Below, in pieces: positions 1 to 10,100 of a stretch of 64,000 nucleotides of DNA. The stretch comes from Bacteroides sp. 51 (GTDB lineage Bacteria; Bacteroidota; Bacteroidia; Bacteroidales; Bacteroidaceae): NCBI RefSeq assembly GCF_010500965.1, contig NZ_QVMI01000006.1, positions 157,977-221,976 on the forward strand, in the 5' to 3' direction. Every line of letters starts with the position of its first letter. The first letter of the stretch is position 1. Under the pieces are notes generated by a model. That model was not told the origin of the DNA, did not search any database, and worked only from the letters and a program-made list of their open reading frames with translations. A program made the translations under genes and the position numbers.

Positions 1-1
1 G

Positions 2-463
2 CCATTCGATCCGGATATTCTGATTAAGCATATGGTGAATGTATATGCTACCCGTCAGCAACGCCGGAAGCAGATTATCTCCGATTTGTTATCTCCGCAG
101 AACGATCAGGTAGAGTCTCATCCGAAAGATGATTTTTTGAATAAAGCTATAAAAATCATAGAAGACCATCTAATGGATGAGAATTTTAAAATAGATGAGT
201 TCGCCTCGGAAATGAACCTAAGTAAAACTGTTCTGCACCGGAAATTTAAGTTGATGCTTGGTGAAACGCCCAATGTTTTTATTCGGAATGTCCGGTTAAG
301 AAAAGCGGCAAATATGCTGAAGGAAACAGATCTTTCCATATCTGAAATAGGTTATCTCACCGGATTTAGCCAGGCTCATTATTTTATCAAATGTTTTAAA
401 GAAGTATATCAGGATACTCCAAAGAATTATAGAGTACACAATAAATTGAGTTCAGAACAATAA
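2..463 (+). CDS. Hybrid two-component system regulator, C-terminal end (partial)
   Basis: The reading frame is open from the window edge, so the gene starts upstream; the ATG at 32 is internal. The first residues (PFDPDILIKHMVNVYATR) resemble the end of a response-regulator receiver domain, where the conserved K-P-F follows the last strand. A linker leads to an AraC-type double helix-turn-helix near 150-450, with the typical second-helix stretch SISEIGYLTGFSQAHYFIKCFKE. Receiver end plus AraC domain is the tail of Bacteroidetes HTCS regulators, which sense glycan fragments in the periplasm and activate polysaccharide-use genes. Only the tail is visible, so a plain response regulator with an AraC output cannot be excluded. 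The stop lies 8 nt before the GH3 gene, suggesting that they are co-transcribed or that the GH3 is a target. Confidence 0.85.
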   Translation, partial: PFDPDILIKHMVNVYATRQQRRKQIISDLLSPQNDQVESHPKDDFLNKAIKIIEDHLMDENFKIDEFASEMNLSKTVLHRKFKLMLGETPNVFIRNVRLRKAANMLKETDLSISEIGYLTGFSQAHYFIKCFKEVYQDTPKNYRVHNKLSSEQ

Positions 464-470
464 TTAAATT

Positions 471-2681
471 ATGAAAAATAATCATCTTCTACCATTCAAA
501 CCTTTTGCTCTTTTAGTACTGTTATTATGCATAACGTCCTATTCATACTCACAGAAACCTGATTATAGGTATGAAGTAGAATCACTTCTGTCTGAAATGA
601 CCTTGGATGAGAAGATCGGGCAAATGAATCAACTGAATTTTGAAGGGCTGAATGACGAACTACTTCAAAAAGTAAAGCGAGGTGAGGTCGGTTCTTTGCT
701 GAATGTAACAGACACCGAGGTCATAAATATACTCCAAAAAGCTGCTATTGAAAACGGTAATGGGATTCCATTAGTCATTGCCCGCGATGTCATACATGGA
801 TATAAAACGATATTCCCGATTCCATTGGGACAAGCAGCATCCTTTGATCCGGAGGTCGCAAGGATTGGGGCATGCGTTGCTGCTGCTGAGGCTTCGGAAC
901 ATGGTATCCGATGGACCTTTGCTCCGATGATCGACATTGCACGCGACGCACGCTGGGGACGAATCGCTGAAAGCCTGGGCGAAGACCCTTTTCTTTCTGC
1001 ACTCATGGGGGCGGCTATGGTGAGAGGTTTTCAAGGTGAAGATTTATCTCTACCGAATAATATAGCTGCCTGTGCCAAACACTTTGTAGGTTATGGTGCA
1101 GCCGAGGGCGGACGTGACTATAACAGCACAAGTATAACTCCTCTTGCTCTTAGAAATACCTATTTACCTCCTTTCCAAAAAGCAATAGATGAAGGTGTTG
1201 CTACTGTAATGACCTCATTCAATGATAATGATGGCATCCCCACATCCGGCAATTCGTATTTGCTGAAAGATGTGTTGCGCCAGGAAATGGAATTCAGGGG
1301 CGTAGTCGTTTCCGACTGGAATTCTGTTGGAGAAATGATAACTCATGGCTTTGCTGCCGATGGAAAAGATGCGGCTATGCTTTCCGCAAATGCAGGTTTA
1401 GATATGGAGATGAACACAGAGTTATATGTTACCCACCTGAAACAACTGGTGCAAGAAGGTAAAGTATCTGTTGCTGATATTGATAATTCTGTGCGCTACA
1501 TTTTACAAATGAAATTCCGTTTAGGCTTATTCTCCAATCCTTATGTGAAGATTAAAAAAACGTCTGTTGTTTATACAGATGCTCATTTGCAAGCTGCCAA
1601 AGAAGCCGCATTGAAATCGGCTATATTATTGAAGAATGAGAATAATACACTACCGCTAAAAGAAACGCAGAAGATTGCGGTTTTTGGCCCTATGGCCGAT
1701 GCTCCATACGATCAGTTAGGTACATGGATCTTTGATGGAGAAGCAAACCATACCGTAACTCCAATCGGTGCACTAAAGAGCGATAAAGCATATGAAAATA
1801 TTAAATTTACTTATGAAACGGCTTTGTCTCCCTCGCTTAAAGATGCCGATGTTGCTGTTGTATTCCTGGGCGAAGAATCTAAACTCTCGGGAGAAGCAAG
1901 TTCCTTGTCCGATATCAATCTTAGAGGTACTCAATCAGCTTTATTGAAAGAAATCAAAGCAACCGGAAAACCTGTTGTTCTTGTTATAATGGCCGGAAGA
2001 CCCTTAACGATAGAACGTGATTTGCCTTATGCAGATGCTGTGCTTTATAATTTCCATCCGGGTACTATGGGAGGCCCTGCCATACTGGATTTATTATTTG
2101 GAAGGGCCAATCCAAGTGGAAAACTTCCGGTTACATTTGTTCGTGAGGTAGGACAGATTCCTCTTTATTATAATCACAATAATACCGGACGTCCTGCACC
2201 AGATAATGCAAGAACCTTAAATGCGGATACAAAAGATGTGAAACAGACTTCTGTTGGTGATGTTTCGCATTATCTGGATTCAGGGAAGGGCCCTCTGTTT
2301 CCTTTTGGATTTGGTTTGTCATATAGTCGGTTTGAATATTCGGAGCTGTCACTTTCTTCTCCTACAATAAGTATGAATGACTCTCTTATTGTCAGTGTAA
2401 CTTTGAGAAATACAAGCAATATAGATGGGGTAGAGATTGCACAGCTTTATGTGAGGGATCTTGTCGGCTCGATTATACGTCCCGTAAAGGAATTGAAAGG
2501 CTTTCAGCGTGTCAGCCTAAATGCCGGTGAAACAAAAATAGTCACATTCACCTTATTTTCTGATGATCTGGCTTTCTATGGTATTGATTTAATTCGTAAA
2601 GCCGAACCCGGTTTTTTCGATGTTTGGATAGGTGGAGATAGTAAAACGAGTCCAGACAAGAAGCGATTTGAATTGAAATAA
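471..2681 (+). CDS. Glycoside hydrolase family 3 beta-glycosidase (BglX-like)
   Basis: Secreted 736-residue retaining exo-beta-glycosidase. A signal peptide occupies about residues 1-27. The (beta/alpha)8 domain carries the GH3 landmarks DARWGRIAESLGEDP, the KHF segment (CAKHFVGYGAAEGGRD) and the nucleophile motif VVSDW, with the Asp at residue 282. An alpha/beta sandwich domain with GRANPSGKLPVTF follows, then a C-terminal Fn3-like domain (VEIAQLYVRD...KELKGF). Length and order match BglX-type enzymes of the Bacteroidetes periplasm. Substrate (beta-glucoside or beta-xyloside) cannot be read from sequence. The gene follows the HTCS tail by 8 nt. It is one of five GH3 genes in the window, which differ in accessory domains. 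Confidence 0.92.
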   Translation: MKNNHLLPFKPFALLVLLLCITSYSYSQKPDYRYEVESLLSEMTLDEKIGQMNQLNFEGLNDELLQKVKRGEVGSLLNVTDTEVINILQKAAIENGNGIPLVIARDVIHGYKTIFPIPLGQAASFDPEVARIGACVAAAEASEHGIRWTFAPMIDIARDARWGRIAESLGEDPFLSALMGAAMVRGFQGEDLSLPNNIAACAKHFVGYGAAEGGRDYNSTSITPLALRNTYLPPFQKAIDEGVATVMTSFNDNDGIPTSGNSYLLKDVLRQEMEFRGVVVSDWNSVGEMITHGFAADGKDAAMLSANAGLDMEMNTELYVTHLKQLVQEGKVSVADIDNSVRYILQMKFRLGLFSNPYVKIKKTSVVYTDAHLQAAKEAALKSAILLKNENNTLPLKETQKIAVFGPMADAPYDQLGTWIFDGEANHTVTPIGALKSDKAYENIKFTYETALSPSLKDADVAVVFLGEESKLSGEASSLSDINLRGTQSALLKEIKATGKPVVLVIMAGRPLTIERDLPYADAVLYNFHPGTMGGPAILDLLFGRANPSGKLPVTFVREVGQIPLYYNHNNTGRPAPDNARTLNADTKDVKQTSVGDVSHYLDSGKGPLFPFGFGLSYSRFEYSELSLSSPTISMNDSLIVSVTLRNTSNIDGVEIAQLYVRDLVGSIIRPVKELKGFQRVSLNAGETKIVTFTLFSDDLAFYGIDLIRKAEPGFFDVWIGGDSKTSPDKKRFELK

Positions 2682-2825
2682 TACATTATTGGCGAAGAAC
2701 CTCTGGAAATAGAATAATGAAATTCTTGCCCAAAAGATATTTTTTACTCATATTTGTAATTGCCTTGATATAAAATAAATTGTTTAACATATGAAGTGGC
2801 AACTCTGTATATAGCTATTCAGCTT

Positions 2826-2871
2826 TGGGCATGCCGGGGAGTATCTTTCCGGCATTAAATGGTTGTGCCCA
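2826..2871 (+). other. Nested hairpin in the GH3-MATE intergenic region
   Basis: A 7-bp stem ATGCCGG/CCGGCAT (2831-2837 and 2849-2855) lies inside an outer 5-bp stem TGGGC/GCCCA (2826-2830 and 2867-2871). No U-tract follows, so it is not an ordinary intrinsic terminator. It may be a structured 3' or 5' untranslated element. No gene is visible elsewhere in 2682-2961. Confidence 0.4.
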
Positions 2872-2961
2872 TATCCTTTACAGAGTTTAATCTATACAAT
2901 TACTAATCATTGTTTGTGGCATTTTAGGATGTTGCACAAACATGCCATTTCATAAAAACAA

Positions 2962-4281
2962 ATGAATTATACATATAAACAAATATGGCTCATCAATCTG
3001 CCTATCATGGTGAGCCTATTCATGGAGCAACTGATAAATCTTACGGATTCCATTTTTCTGGGGCACGTTAGTCAAATAGACTTAGGTGCATCTGCATTGG
3101 CTACCATGTACTATACCGCAATTTATATGCTGGGATTTGGCTTTAGCCTCGGTGCACAGGTCGTTATAGCAAGGCGGAATGGAGCCGGACAATACGCAGA
3201 TGTTGGGCGGGTCTTTTATCAGGGCATCATTTTTCTATCAGCTTTTGCTGTTATTGTATTTATACTATCCAAGCTATTTTCCCCTGCATTACTTCGCTTT
3301 ATGATTTCATCAGACAATGTCTACCAAGCTACGATGAAATATATCGAGTGGCGGGATTACAATTACCTGTTTGCTTTCCCCTTGTTGGCCATTCGTGCCT
3401 TTTTTATTGGGACAACTCATACTAAAATCCTTACCGCCAACTCTCTTATTATGGTAGTATGTAATACCTTGTTCAATTACTTACTTATTTTCGGGAAAGC
3501 CGGATTCCCTAAACTCGGAATAAGTGGGGCGGCCATTGGCTCATCATTGTCGGGACTTATCGGACTATTATTCCTTATTATATATATGTGGCGGTATGTG
3601 GACAAGAAACGCTATGGCTTACGTGTCGTTTTTGATTTAGGATTATCGCTTCATCTCTTGAATATATCTGTCTGGACCATGGTACGGTCGTTTTTCTGTA
3701 TTGCTCCGTGGTTTCTTTTCTTTGTTTCGATTGAGCATTTAGGTGAGTGTGAACTTGCTGCGGCAAATGTAGTAAGAAGTATTTCTATGATCTTTTTTGT
3801 AATCGTCAATTCATTTGCAACAACTATCATTTCATTAGTCAGCAATCTTATTGGGGCAAAGCAAATAATGAAAGTGATGGCAACCTGTCGTCGTGTAATT
3901 ATTCTGAATTATGCGATAGGGATACCACTCATATTATTGGCTTTTGCTTTTTCGGGGAGTTTACTACGCTTATTTACCAATGATATAACAATTATCCATA
4001 CGGCATTTTATCCGTTTTGTGTTATGCTTTCAACATTCATTATTTCCGTTCCGGCATATACATATTGCAATACAGTAATAGGTACGGGTAATACAAAAAT
4101 CGCTTTTATATTCCAGATGGTGAATATAACAATATATTTATCTTACCTATTCCTACTGTCTCGATCGCCAGGTATTCCGCTGGCTGTCTATTGGACTGCC
4201 GAACAACTATATGTAGTCGTCTTGCTATTATTATCTCTGATTTATCTCAAAAGAAATAAATGGCAAAATAAGAGTTTATAA
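2962..4281 (+). CDS. MATE family multidrug/cation efflux transporter
   Basis: A 439-residue, very hydrophobic protein with about twelve predicted transmembrane helices in two similar halves. The start contains the family-typical stretch NLPIMVSLFMEQLINLTDSIFLGHV, with later landmarks GFSLGAQVVIARRNGAG and NTLFNYLLIFGKAGFPKLGISGAAIGS (quoted as separate short landmarks). MATE proteins of the NorM/DinF type export drugs or metabolites using Na+ or H+ gradients in the inner membrane. It starts about 280 bp after the GH3 gene, so it probably has its own promoter, and it is not obviously connected with glycan use. Substrate unknown. Confidence 0.9.
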   Translation: MNYTYKQIWLINLPIMVSLFMEQLINLTDSIFLGHVSQIDLGASALATMYYTAIYMLGFGFSLGAQVVIARRNGAGQYADVGRVFYQGIIFLSAFAVIVFILSKLFSPALLRFMISSDNVYQATMKYIEWRDYNYLFAFPLLAIRAFFIGTTHTKILTANSLIMVVCNTLFNYLLIFGKAGFPKLGISGAAIGSSLSGLIGLLFLIIYMWRYVDKKRYGLRVVFDLGLSLHLLNISVWTMVRSFFCIAPWFLFFVSIEHLGECELAAANVVRSISMIFFVIVNSFATTIISLVSNLIGAKQIMKVMATCRRVIILNYAIGIPLILLAFAFSGSLLRLFTNDITIIHTAFYPFCVMLSTFIISVPAYTYCNTVIGTGNTKIAFIFQMVNITIYLSYLFLLSRSPGIPLAVYWTAEQLYVVVLLLLSLIYLKRNKWQNKSL

Positions 4282-4326
4282 GAAATCTTCTTTTGGCTTG
4301 TTCAATTAATATTAGTAGTAAATTGC

Positions 4327-4334
4327 TATATTTG
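4327..4334 (+). promoter_or_regulatory. Candidate -7 box (TATATTTG) for the kelch/winged-helix regulator
   Basis: TATATTTG matches the Bacteroidetes -7 consensus TAnnTTTG. No clear TTTG -33 box lies 19-21 bp upstream. Transcription would start near 4341, leaving about 40 nt before the GTG at 4381 but only about 13 nt before the GTG at 4354. This supports the downstream start. Confidence 0.45.
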
Positions 4335-4380
4335 AATAATTAATACGATATTTGTGCCAGAATCTATTTGTTCCTTAATC

Positions 4381-6993
4381 GTGAGAACCAATCTTAAATA
4401 CATACTATTATTATGTTTCCTTTTCTTCTGTATTCAACTTGTAGAAGGGAAAAGTTCCTACCAATATGGTCTTGCCTTTAAATCTTATGAAGTAGAGAAA
4501 GAAGAGCGTACAAGTCTGAACCTGACCCCGGATGGAATGTTTTCTTTTCCGGAGGGTTTTATTTTGGAGTTCGATGTATCCTTTAAACAGATATTGCAGA
4601 CCTTCGGATATGTGTTCAGAATAATAGGAGAAAATAATGAATATATAGATTTTATGTTGAGCAGAACCCGGAATAGCCGGGTTCTTGAACCACAACTGGC
4701 TACCGTCTATAAATCGGGACAGAAGCTCTGGAGTCCTACATTTGAAGAATTGGGTACGGACTTCGATCAATGGATAAAAGTGAAACTCCTTCTCGAACCA
4801 GAGAAAGGAGTCCTGAAACTATTCATTAATGGCAAAGAGTTCGAACAAACAGAAGACTATTTTAAGAATCTGAAAGATATCCGGATCGTTTTTGGTAAAA
4901 ATGAGATATTATCTTATGAAACCAACGATGTCCCTACCATGTTTCTCAGAGATGTATTTATCAAGAACATTGATGATACACCTATATATTATTGGAAGCT
5001 GTCACAGCACACAAGCAATGGGGTATTCGATGAACTGAAAGGACGTTTCGCATCTTGTCTGTCGCCTAAGTGGATATTAGATAGCCATGCCTATTGGCAG
5101 AAGGAAGTATCATTCGCAACCGATGTACACCCTCAAATCATCTTCAATAGAGAAGAAGATCAGGTAGCAATAGCAGATAATAAATATTTTTATCTGTACA
5201 GCCTGAAAGAACAACTGTTGAGAAAACATGTGCTCCGGAGTGGGGTGCCTCAAGGGCATAAGTCCAACCAGATGATATATAATAGTCGTGATGATAAGTA
5301 TGTCACCTACGATTTTATTGGTGATATAGCGACATACGACACAGTGGCTAAAACATGGAACAATACCATTGTCGATTTTGATAACCCACATTACTGGCAT
5401 CATAATCGCTATTATTCTCCTGCAACCAATACGTTATATACTTTCAACGGATACGGTTTCCATCTTTATAAGAATGATCTCCATAAATATCATTTTGACT
5501 CATCTACATGGGAAATTGGGGCATATAAAGGAGATACCATCACACCCCGTTATTTATCCGGGTTGGGTGCTTTGGATGAGAAAACTCTGCTTCTTTTCGG
5601 AGGATACGGAAGCGAAAAAGGAAATCAGGAGTTATCTCCCCGCAATTATTATGAACTCTATACTTTTGATCTGGAAACTTCGCTTACCCAGAAGAAATGG
5701 GAACTAAATCCTGAGAAACATAACTTTGTAGTTGTCAACTCATTGGTTGTCGATTCATCGAATAATTGTTTCTATGCACTATGCTTTCCGCATCAAAAGT
5801 TTAATACCACCTTACAGTTATATCGTTTTTCGATTGACGAGCCTTCTTATGAAATTCTGGCCGATAGCATCCCATACCCATTTAGTGATATATATTCTTA
5901 TGCCGACTTATATCTAAGCAGTGATGAATCAAAACTGATTGCTGTTACCTCATATACAGATGAGAAGAACTCAAAAGGAATGGTGAATATATATACTTTA
6001 TCTTTCCCTCCGCTAAATAGTACGGATTTGTACCAAAATGAATCCGACGCTTCATCTTCCTGGATATATATTATTATTTCAGCAATCCTTTTAGGTTTGG
6101 TGTTACTAATGATATGGAGGAGGAGCAAAACTGAAAAACAAGTAAAAGGAATAGAACAAGTAGAACAAATGGGAACTACTTCTAGCCCTGCTGAAAGTAA
6201 ACTTCAAGAAAGCGTACAACCCGATTATGACCCAATCTTAGGAATAAAACCTCTGCATGACAAGCGGAATAAACAATCTATTTTGCTTTTCGGTGGATTC
6301 CAGGTAATTGATAAAGACTCGAATAATATAACCGGTGAGTTTACCCCAACATTAAAACAACTGTTTCTCCTTATATTATTATATACACTAAAAGATGGAA
6401 AAGGTATTTCTTCCGTAAAACTACGCGAGATCCTGTGGTTTGATAAAACCAATGAAAGTGCTAAAAATAACCGGGGAGTATCATTAAGCAAATTGAGAAC
6501 TATTTTTGATAAGATAGGCAAAATATCTATAAGCAGCGCTAACTCTTATTGGACAGTCGAATTTGATGAAGATATTTATTGCGATTACTATGAGGCTCTG
6601 ATTTTGATGAATCGTTTGGTGAAACAACCCGATCATAAAGATATTAACCGGTTAATTTCTATTGTATCGGGCGGAGAACTATTGCCCAATCTCGAAACAG
6701 AATGGATTGATACTTTTAAATCTGATTTTTCAAACAGGTTGATTGATCTGTTATTAAATCTGATATCCCGCTCTTCCGAGCTAAACCTGTCACCCTCTAT
6801 GATGATAAATATTGCAGATGCGGTTTTTGCTCATGACTCTTTGAATGAGGACGCTTTAAAAATAAAAACGACCTTGCTGGTAGAGATGGGTAAGAATGGG
6901 TTGGCTCAGAAAACATATATGTCTTTTGCTAAGGAATACCAATCCTTGTTTGGAGTTGACTTTAAGCTTTCTTTTGAGCAGGTTATTTCCTGA
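4381..6993 (+). CDS. Membrane-spanning regulator: LamG-like and kelch-like sensor, one TM helix, winged-helix output
   Basis: A GTG start at 4381 gives a clean signal peptide (MRTNLKYILLLCFLFFCIQL); the in-frame GTG at 4354 adds nine residues in front of it and lies very close to the likely transcription start. The exported part begins with a LamG/concanavalin-like beta region (about 4470-5040) and continues into kelch-like propeller repeats (about 5100-6030, e.g. LLLFGGYGS, TNTLYTFNGYGFHLY). One TM helix lies near 6055-6117, followed by a basic stop-transfer sequence. The cytoplasmic tail (about 6270-6570) resembles an OmpR/SARP winged helix (ILLFGGFQVIDKD, FTPTLKQLFLLILL, SSVKLREILW, LSKLRTIFDKIG) with a helical BTAD-like end. 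Such a protein could sense a glycan outside and act on DNA directly. It precedes GH2 and GH3 genes in the same direction. The function is inferred from architecture. Confidence 0.72.
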   Translation: MRTNLKYILLLCFLFFCIQLVEGKSSYQYGLAFKSYEVEKEERTSLNLTPDGMFSFPEGFILEFDVSFKQILQTFGYVFRIIGENNEYIDFMLSRTRNSRVLEPQLATVYKSGQKLWSPTFEELGTDFDQWIKVKLLLEPEKGVLKLFINGKEFEQTEDYFKNLKDIRIVFGKNEILSYETNDVPTMFLRDVFIKNIDDTPIYYWKLSQHTSNGVFDELKGRFASCLSPKWILDSHAYWQKEVSFATDVHPQIIFNREEDQVAIADNKYFYLYSLKEQLLRKHVLRSGVPQGHKSNQMIYNSRDDKYVTYDFIGDIATYDTVAKTWNNTIVDFDNPHYWHHNRYYSPATNTLYTFNGYGFHLYKNDLHKYHFDSSTWEIGAYKGDTITPRYLSGLGALDEKTLLLFGGYGSEKGNQELSPRNYYELYTFDLETSLTQKKWELNPEKHNFVVVNSLVVDSSNNCFYALCFPHQKFNTTLQLYRFSIDEPSYEILADSIPYPFSDIYSYADLYLSSDESKLIAVTSYTDEKNSKGMVNIYTLSFPPLNSTDLYQNESDASSSWIYIIISAILLGLVLLMIWRRSKTEKQVKGIEQVEQMGTTSSPAESKLQESVQPDYDPILGIKPLHDKRNKQSILLFGGFQVIDKDSNNITGEFTPTLKQLFLLILLYTLKDGKGISSVKLREILWFDKTNESAKNNRGVSLSKLRTIFDKIGKISISSANSYWTVEFDEDIYCDYYEALILMNRLVKQPDHKDINRLISIVSGGELLPNLETEWIDTFKSDFSNRLIDLLLNLISRSSELNLSPSMMINIADAVFAHDSLNEDALKIKTTLLVEMGKNGLAQKTYMSFAKEYQSLFGVDFKLSFEQVIS

Positions 6994-7035
6994 AACTGTT
7001 TTTTTATTTAATAATTTCGGGGTATTAATCGTTTG

Positions 7036-7070
7036 TTAACCCTGTAATTAATGTATCTACGTTATTTTTG
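7036..7070 (+). promoter_or_regulatory. Candidate promoter for the GH2-GH3 operon
   Basis: TATTTTTG at 7063-7070 matches the TAnnTTTG -7 box, about 30 nt before the ATG at 7101. No TTTG -33 box is present; instead TTAACC (7036-7041) lies exactly 21 bp upstream. The same spacing occurs before the candidate susC box at 13564, suggesting a shared activator site or a shared alternative -33 element. Confidence 0.5.
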
Positions 7071-7100
7071 TGTCGATAATGTAAATTCTAACCTAATATT

Positions 7101-10100
7101 ATGAGACACGTTTTTTTGACTCTTCTACTTTTCTCATCCGTTTTGTGCTTTGCAGCACAGAAAACGGGGAACTCTGTTTCTAAAAACTCGAACCTTACAG
7201 AAGGACGTAGTACAATGAATCTCTCGGATAGCCAATGGTGGCTTTGGAGAGATACGGATGCTACATGGAAAGATGACAAGTTGTATTTACCGACTGAGAT
7301 AACCGATTTGTCCATTCTGCCGGTTAATGTACCTACCGGAGGATGGAATAAATTGGATCAACAACAAGCCATTTCAGTTAAAGTTCCGGGAACAGTAGAG
7401 GAATACTTCACGACATCCGACAGTCCCCGCCCGGAAGATCTAAGAGGAGTAAGTTGGTGGTTTCGTACTCTCGAAGTGCCCGAACAACTCAAAGAACGCC
7501 GGTTTATTCTTCATTTTGAATCGGTAAGAATGCGGGCAGAGGTATATATTGATAAACAACTGGTTGCCTATGATATCATTGGCGAATCTCCCTTCCAGGC
7601 AGATATTACCCCATTCATTCGTCCCGGTGAAAAACAGCAACTAGCTGTCAGAGTAACCAACCCCGGAGGTAACTTCCATTGGCAGGATTTTGATATATAT
7701 AAATGGGGGAGTTATAATGTTCCTCCGGGAAGAGGTTTCGGAGGAATTATAGGAAGAGTAAAGATGGAGGCTGTTCATCCCATACATATTTCCGACTTAT
7801 ATATACAAAACACTCCGGATATTAAATCAATTAATGCAATTATTAGTATCCAAAACAACACCTCGGCAAAGGCGAAACAAGACCTGGAGGTAATTGTACG
7901 CGAGAAAAAGAATCCGGAGAAGATTGTTTTCCAACAAACGTTGAAGAAACAGCCCATTACCGAAGGATTACAAACAATGAGTATCCCGGTGACTGTTCCT
8001 GATGCCCATCTGTGGGATTTAAATTCTCCTGAGTTGTACACTTGTGAGGTACGGATAAAATCGGGTAAAAAGATTCTAGACCATGACCAAAAGGTTTTCG
8101 GATTCCGTTGGTTTACTGTAGATGGAATAGGCAAGGATGCAGTTCTTCGCCTGAATGGTCGTAGAGTTATGCTCCGTAGTGCAATCAGTTGGGGATATTG
8201 GCCGGTTACGGGACTCATAGCAACCCCTGAAATGGCTGAAAAGCAAATAGAAACAGCTCAAGTCTTGGGATTAAATACACTCAATTTCCATCGTAGCATT
8301 GGTAGTCCGGTAGTACTTGAAAAGGCAGATGAAATGGGATTACTTTATTATGAAGAACCCGGTTCATTCCATTCGGCCAATCACGATCCTTTTATTCGTA
8401 GCATTGTGAATGAAAAGCTGAAACGCATGGTACGACGCGACCGCAGTCACCCCAGTTTGGTAATCTACAATTTGATTAATGAATTCGGAGGAGTGTTGAG
8501 TCGTGATAAGGAACTGGTGGCCAAGCGAATGAATGATATGCGCGAAGCTCATGCTGTTGATCCGAGCCGTATTATGACTTTTACTTCCGGTTGGGCAGGC
8601 AGTGAACATGCAGAGGAAGATTCAAAGGCACATATGCTTCCGTTTGATACAACTTTATATAGAAAAGGATGGTTCGACAATCATCGTGCCGGTGGACCGG
8701 AAACCTGGTTGGAAGAATATTACAAAGGTCCGGAAGATAATTTTATGTACACTGACAACCGGACAGAAATTTACTTTCGCGGTGAAGAAGGTGCACTATC
8801 TACTCCGCCCCGTATTCAAAAGATTCATGAAACGATTACTTCATCCGGAGAATCAGGATGGGATGGCAAATTCTGGGAAAAACAATACCAATCATTCTCC
8901 AATATGTTCCGCGAAAAGCAACTTGAACCTTATTTCGGTAACATTGACTCACTGACTCGACTCATGGGAAATGTCTCTTTTGAACATCAGGGGCGACGGA
9001 TTCAGGGAATGCGAATGCAGAACATCGGCGATGGCTATATGGTAAACGGGTGGGAAGCTATGCCTTACGATAATCATTCGGGTATTGTAGATATCTATCG
9101 CAATCCCAAGGGAGACGTTTCTTTGTTTAATTATTATACCCAGCCGCTATATATTGCTGTTTCTTCCCGTTCACAAATCGTTCGCTTGCCGGCAGATGTT
9201 TCGGTTGATTTCTATATCATCAACGAGAAAGACCTGAAAGGAAGTTATGCATTGCAAATCAACGTAGTTGATCCTGCCGGGAATATCGTACATAAAGACA
9301 CCAAACCTGTAATAATAAAAGGTGACGAGGTTTTCGGGCAACTTTTACTAGAGAATATCACTCTTCCTATCCGGAAGGAAGGAGGGAAATATAAGATAAC
9401 CGCCCAGATAGTCGATGCCGACGGAAATACGTATGCAAAAGGCCATGATGAAGTATTGGCTGTAGACTGGAATGCCGATAGTTTGAAAGGCAAGGGTGCC
9501 TATTATGGAAAGGACGGCGATAAATTTGCCGGATTCTACATGCAGCAAACCGGCAACCCGATAGAAGCATTTACTCCTGAGACAAAATCTCTAGACTGGT
9601 TGGTGGTTACACGCCCATCACTCGATGAGCCTATGCTTATTGATCCCGGGTTTTTCCTGAATAAAGATGGACAATCCACCCTTCAGGTCAGCTTCTATAA
9701 GGATAATGATATGCGTGATCTGGCTCAGAAGAAACCGGATACCAAGATTGATCGCCATTTTGCTGGTGGAGCACAACCCGACGCTTCGGTTCCGGCAAAT
9801 CAAGCTTTCTCTGTAGTGTGGGAGGGAGAATTGCTACCTACCGAATCCGGACAATACCTGATTGGTCTTAGCAGTAACAGCGGAATACGACTATCGGTAA
9901 ACGGACAAAGAATGATTGATAACTGGGGCAACCGGAAACCGGTATCATTGGATCGCCCCGTGATGCTTGAAGCCGGGAAACCTGCAACGATCCGGGTGGA
10001 ATATACACAGAATGCCGGTTCGGGAGAGGTGCAACTGAAATGGTCGCGCCCTACAACCACCGCTATAGAACCACAACTATTAATTGACCGTGTAAAGAAC

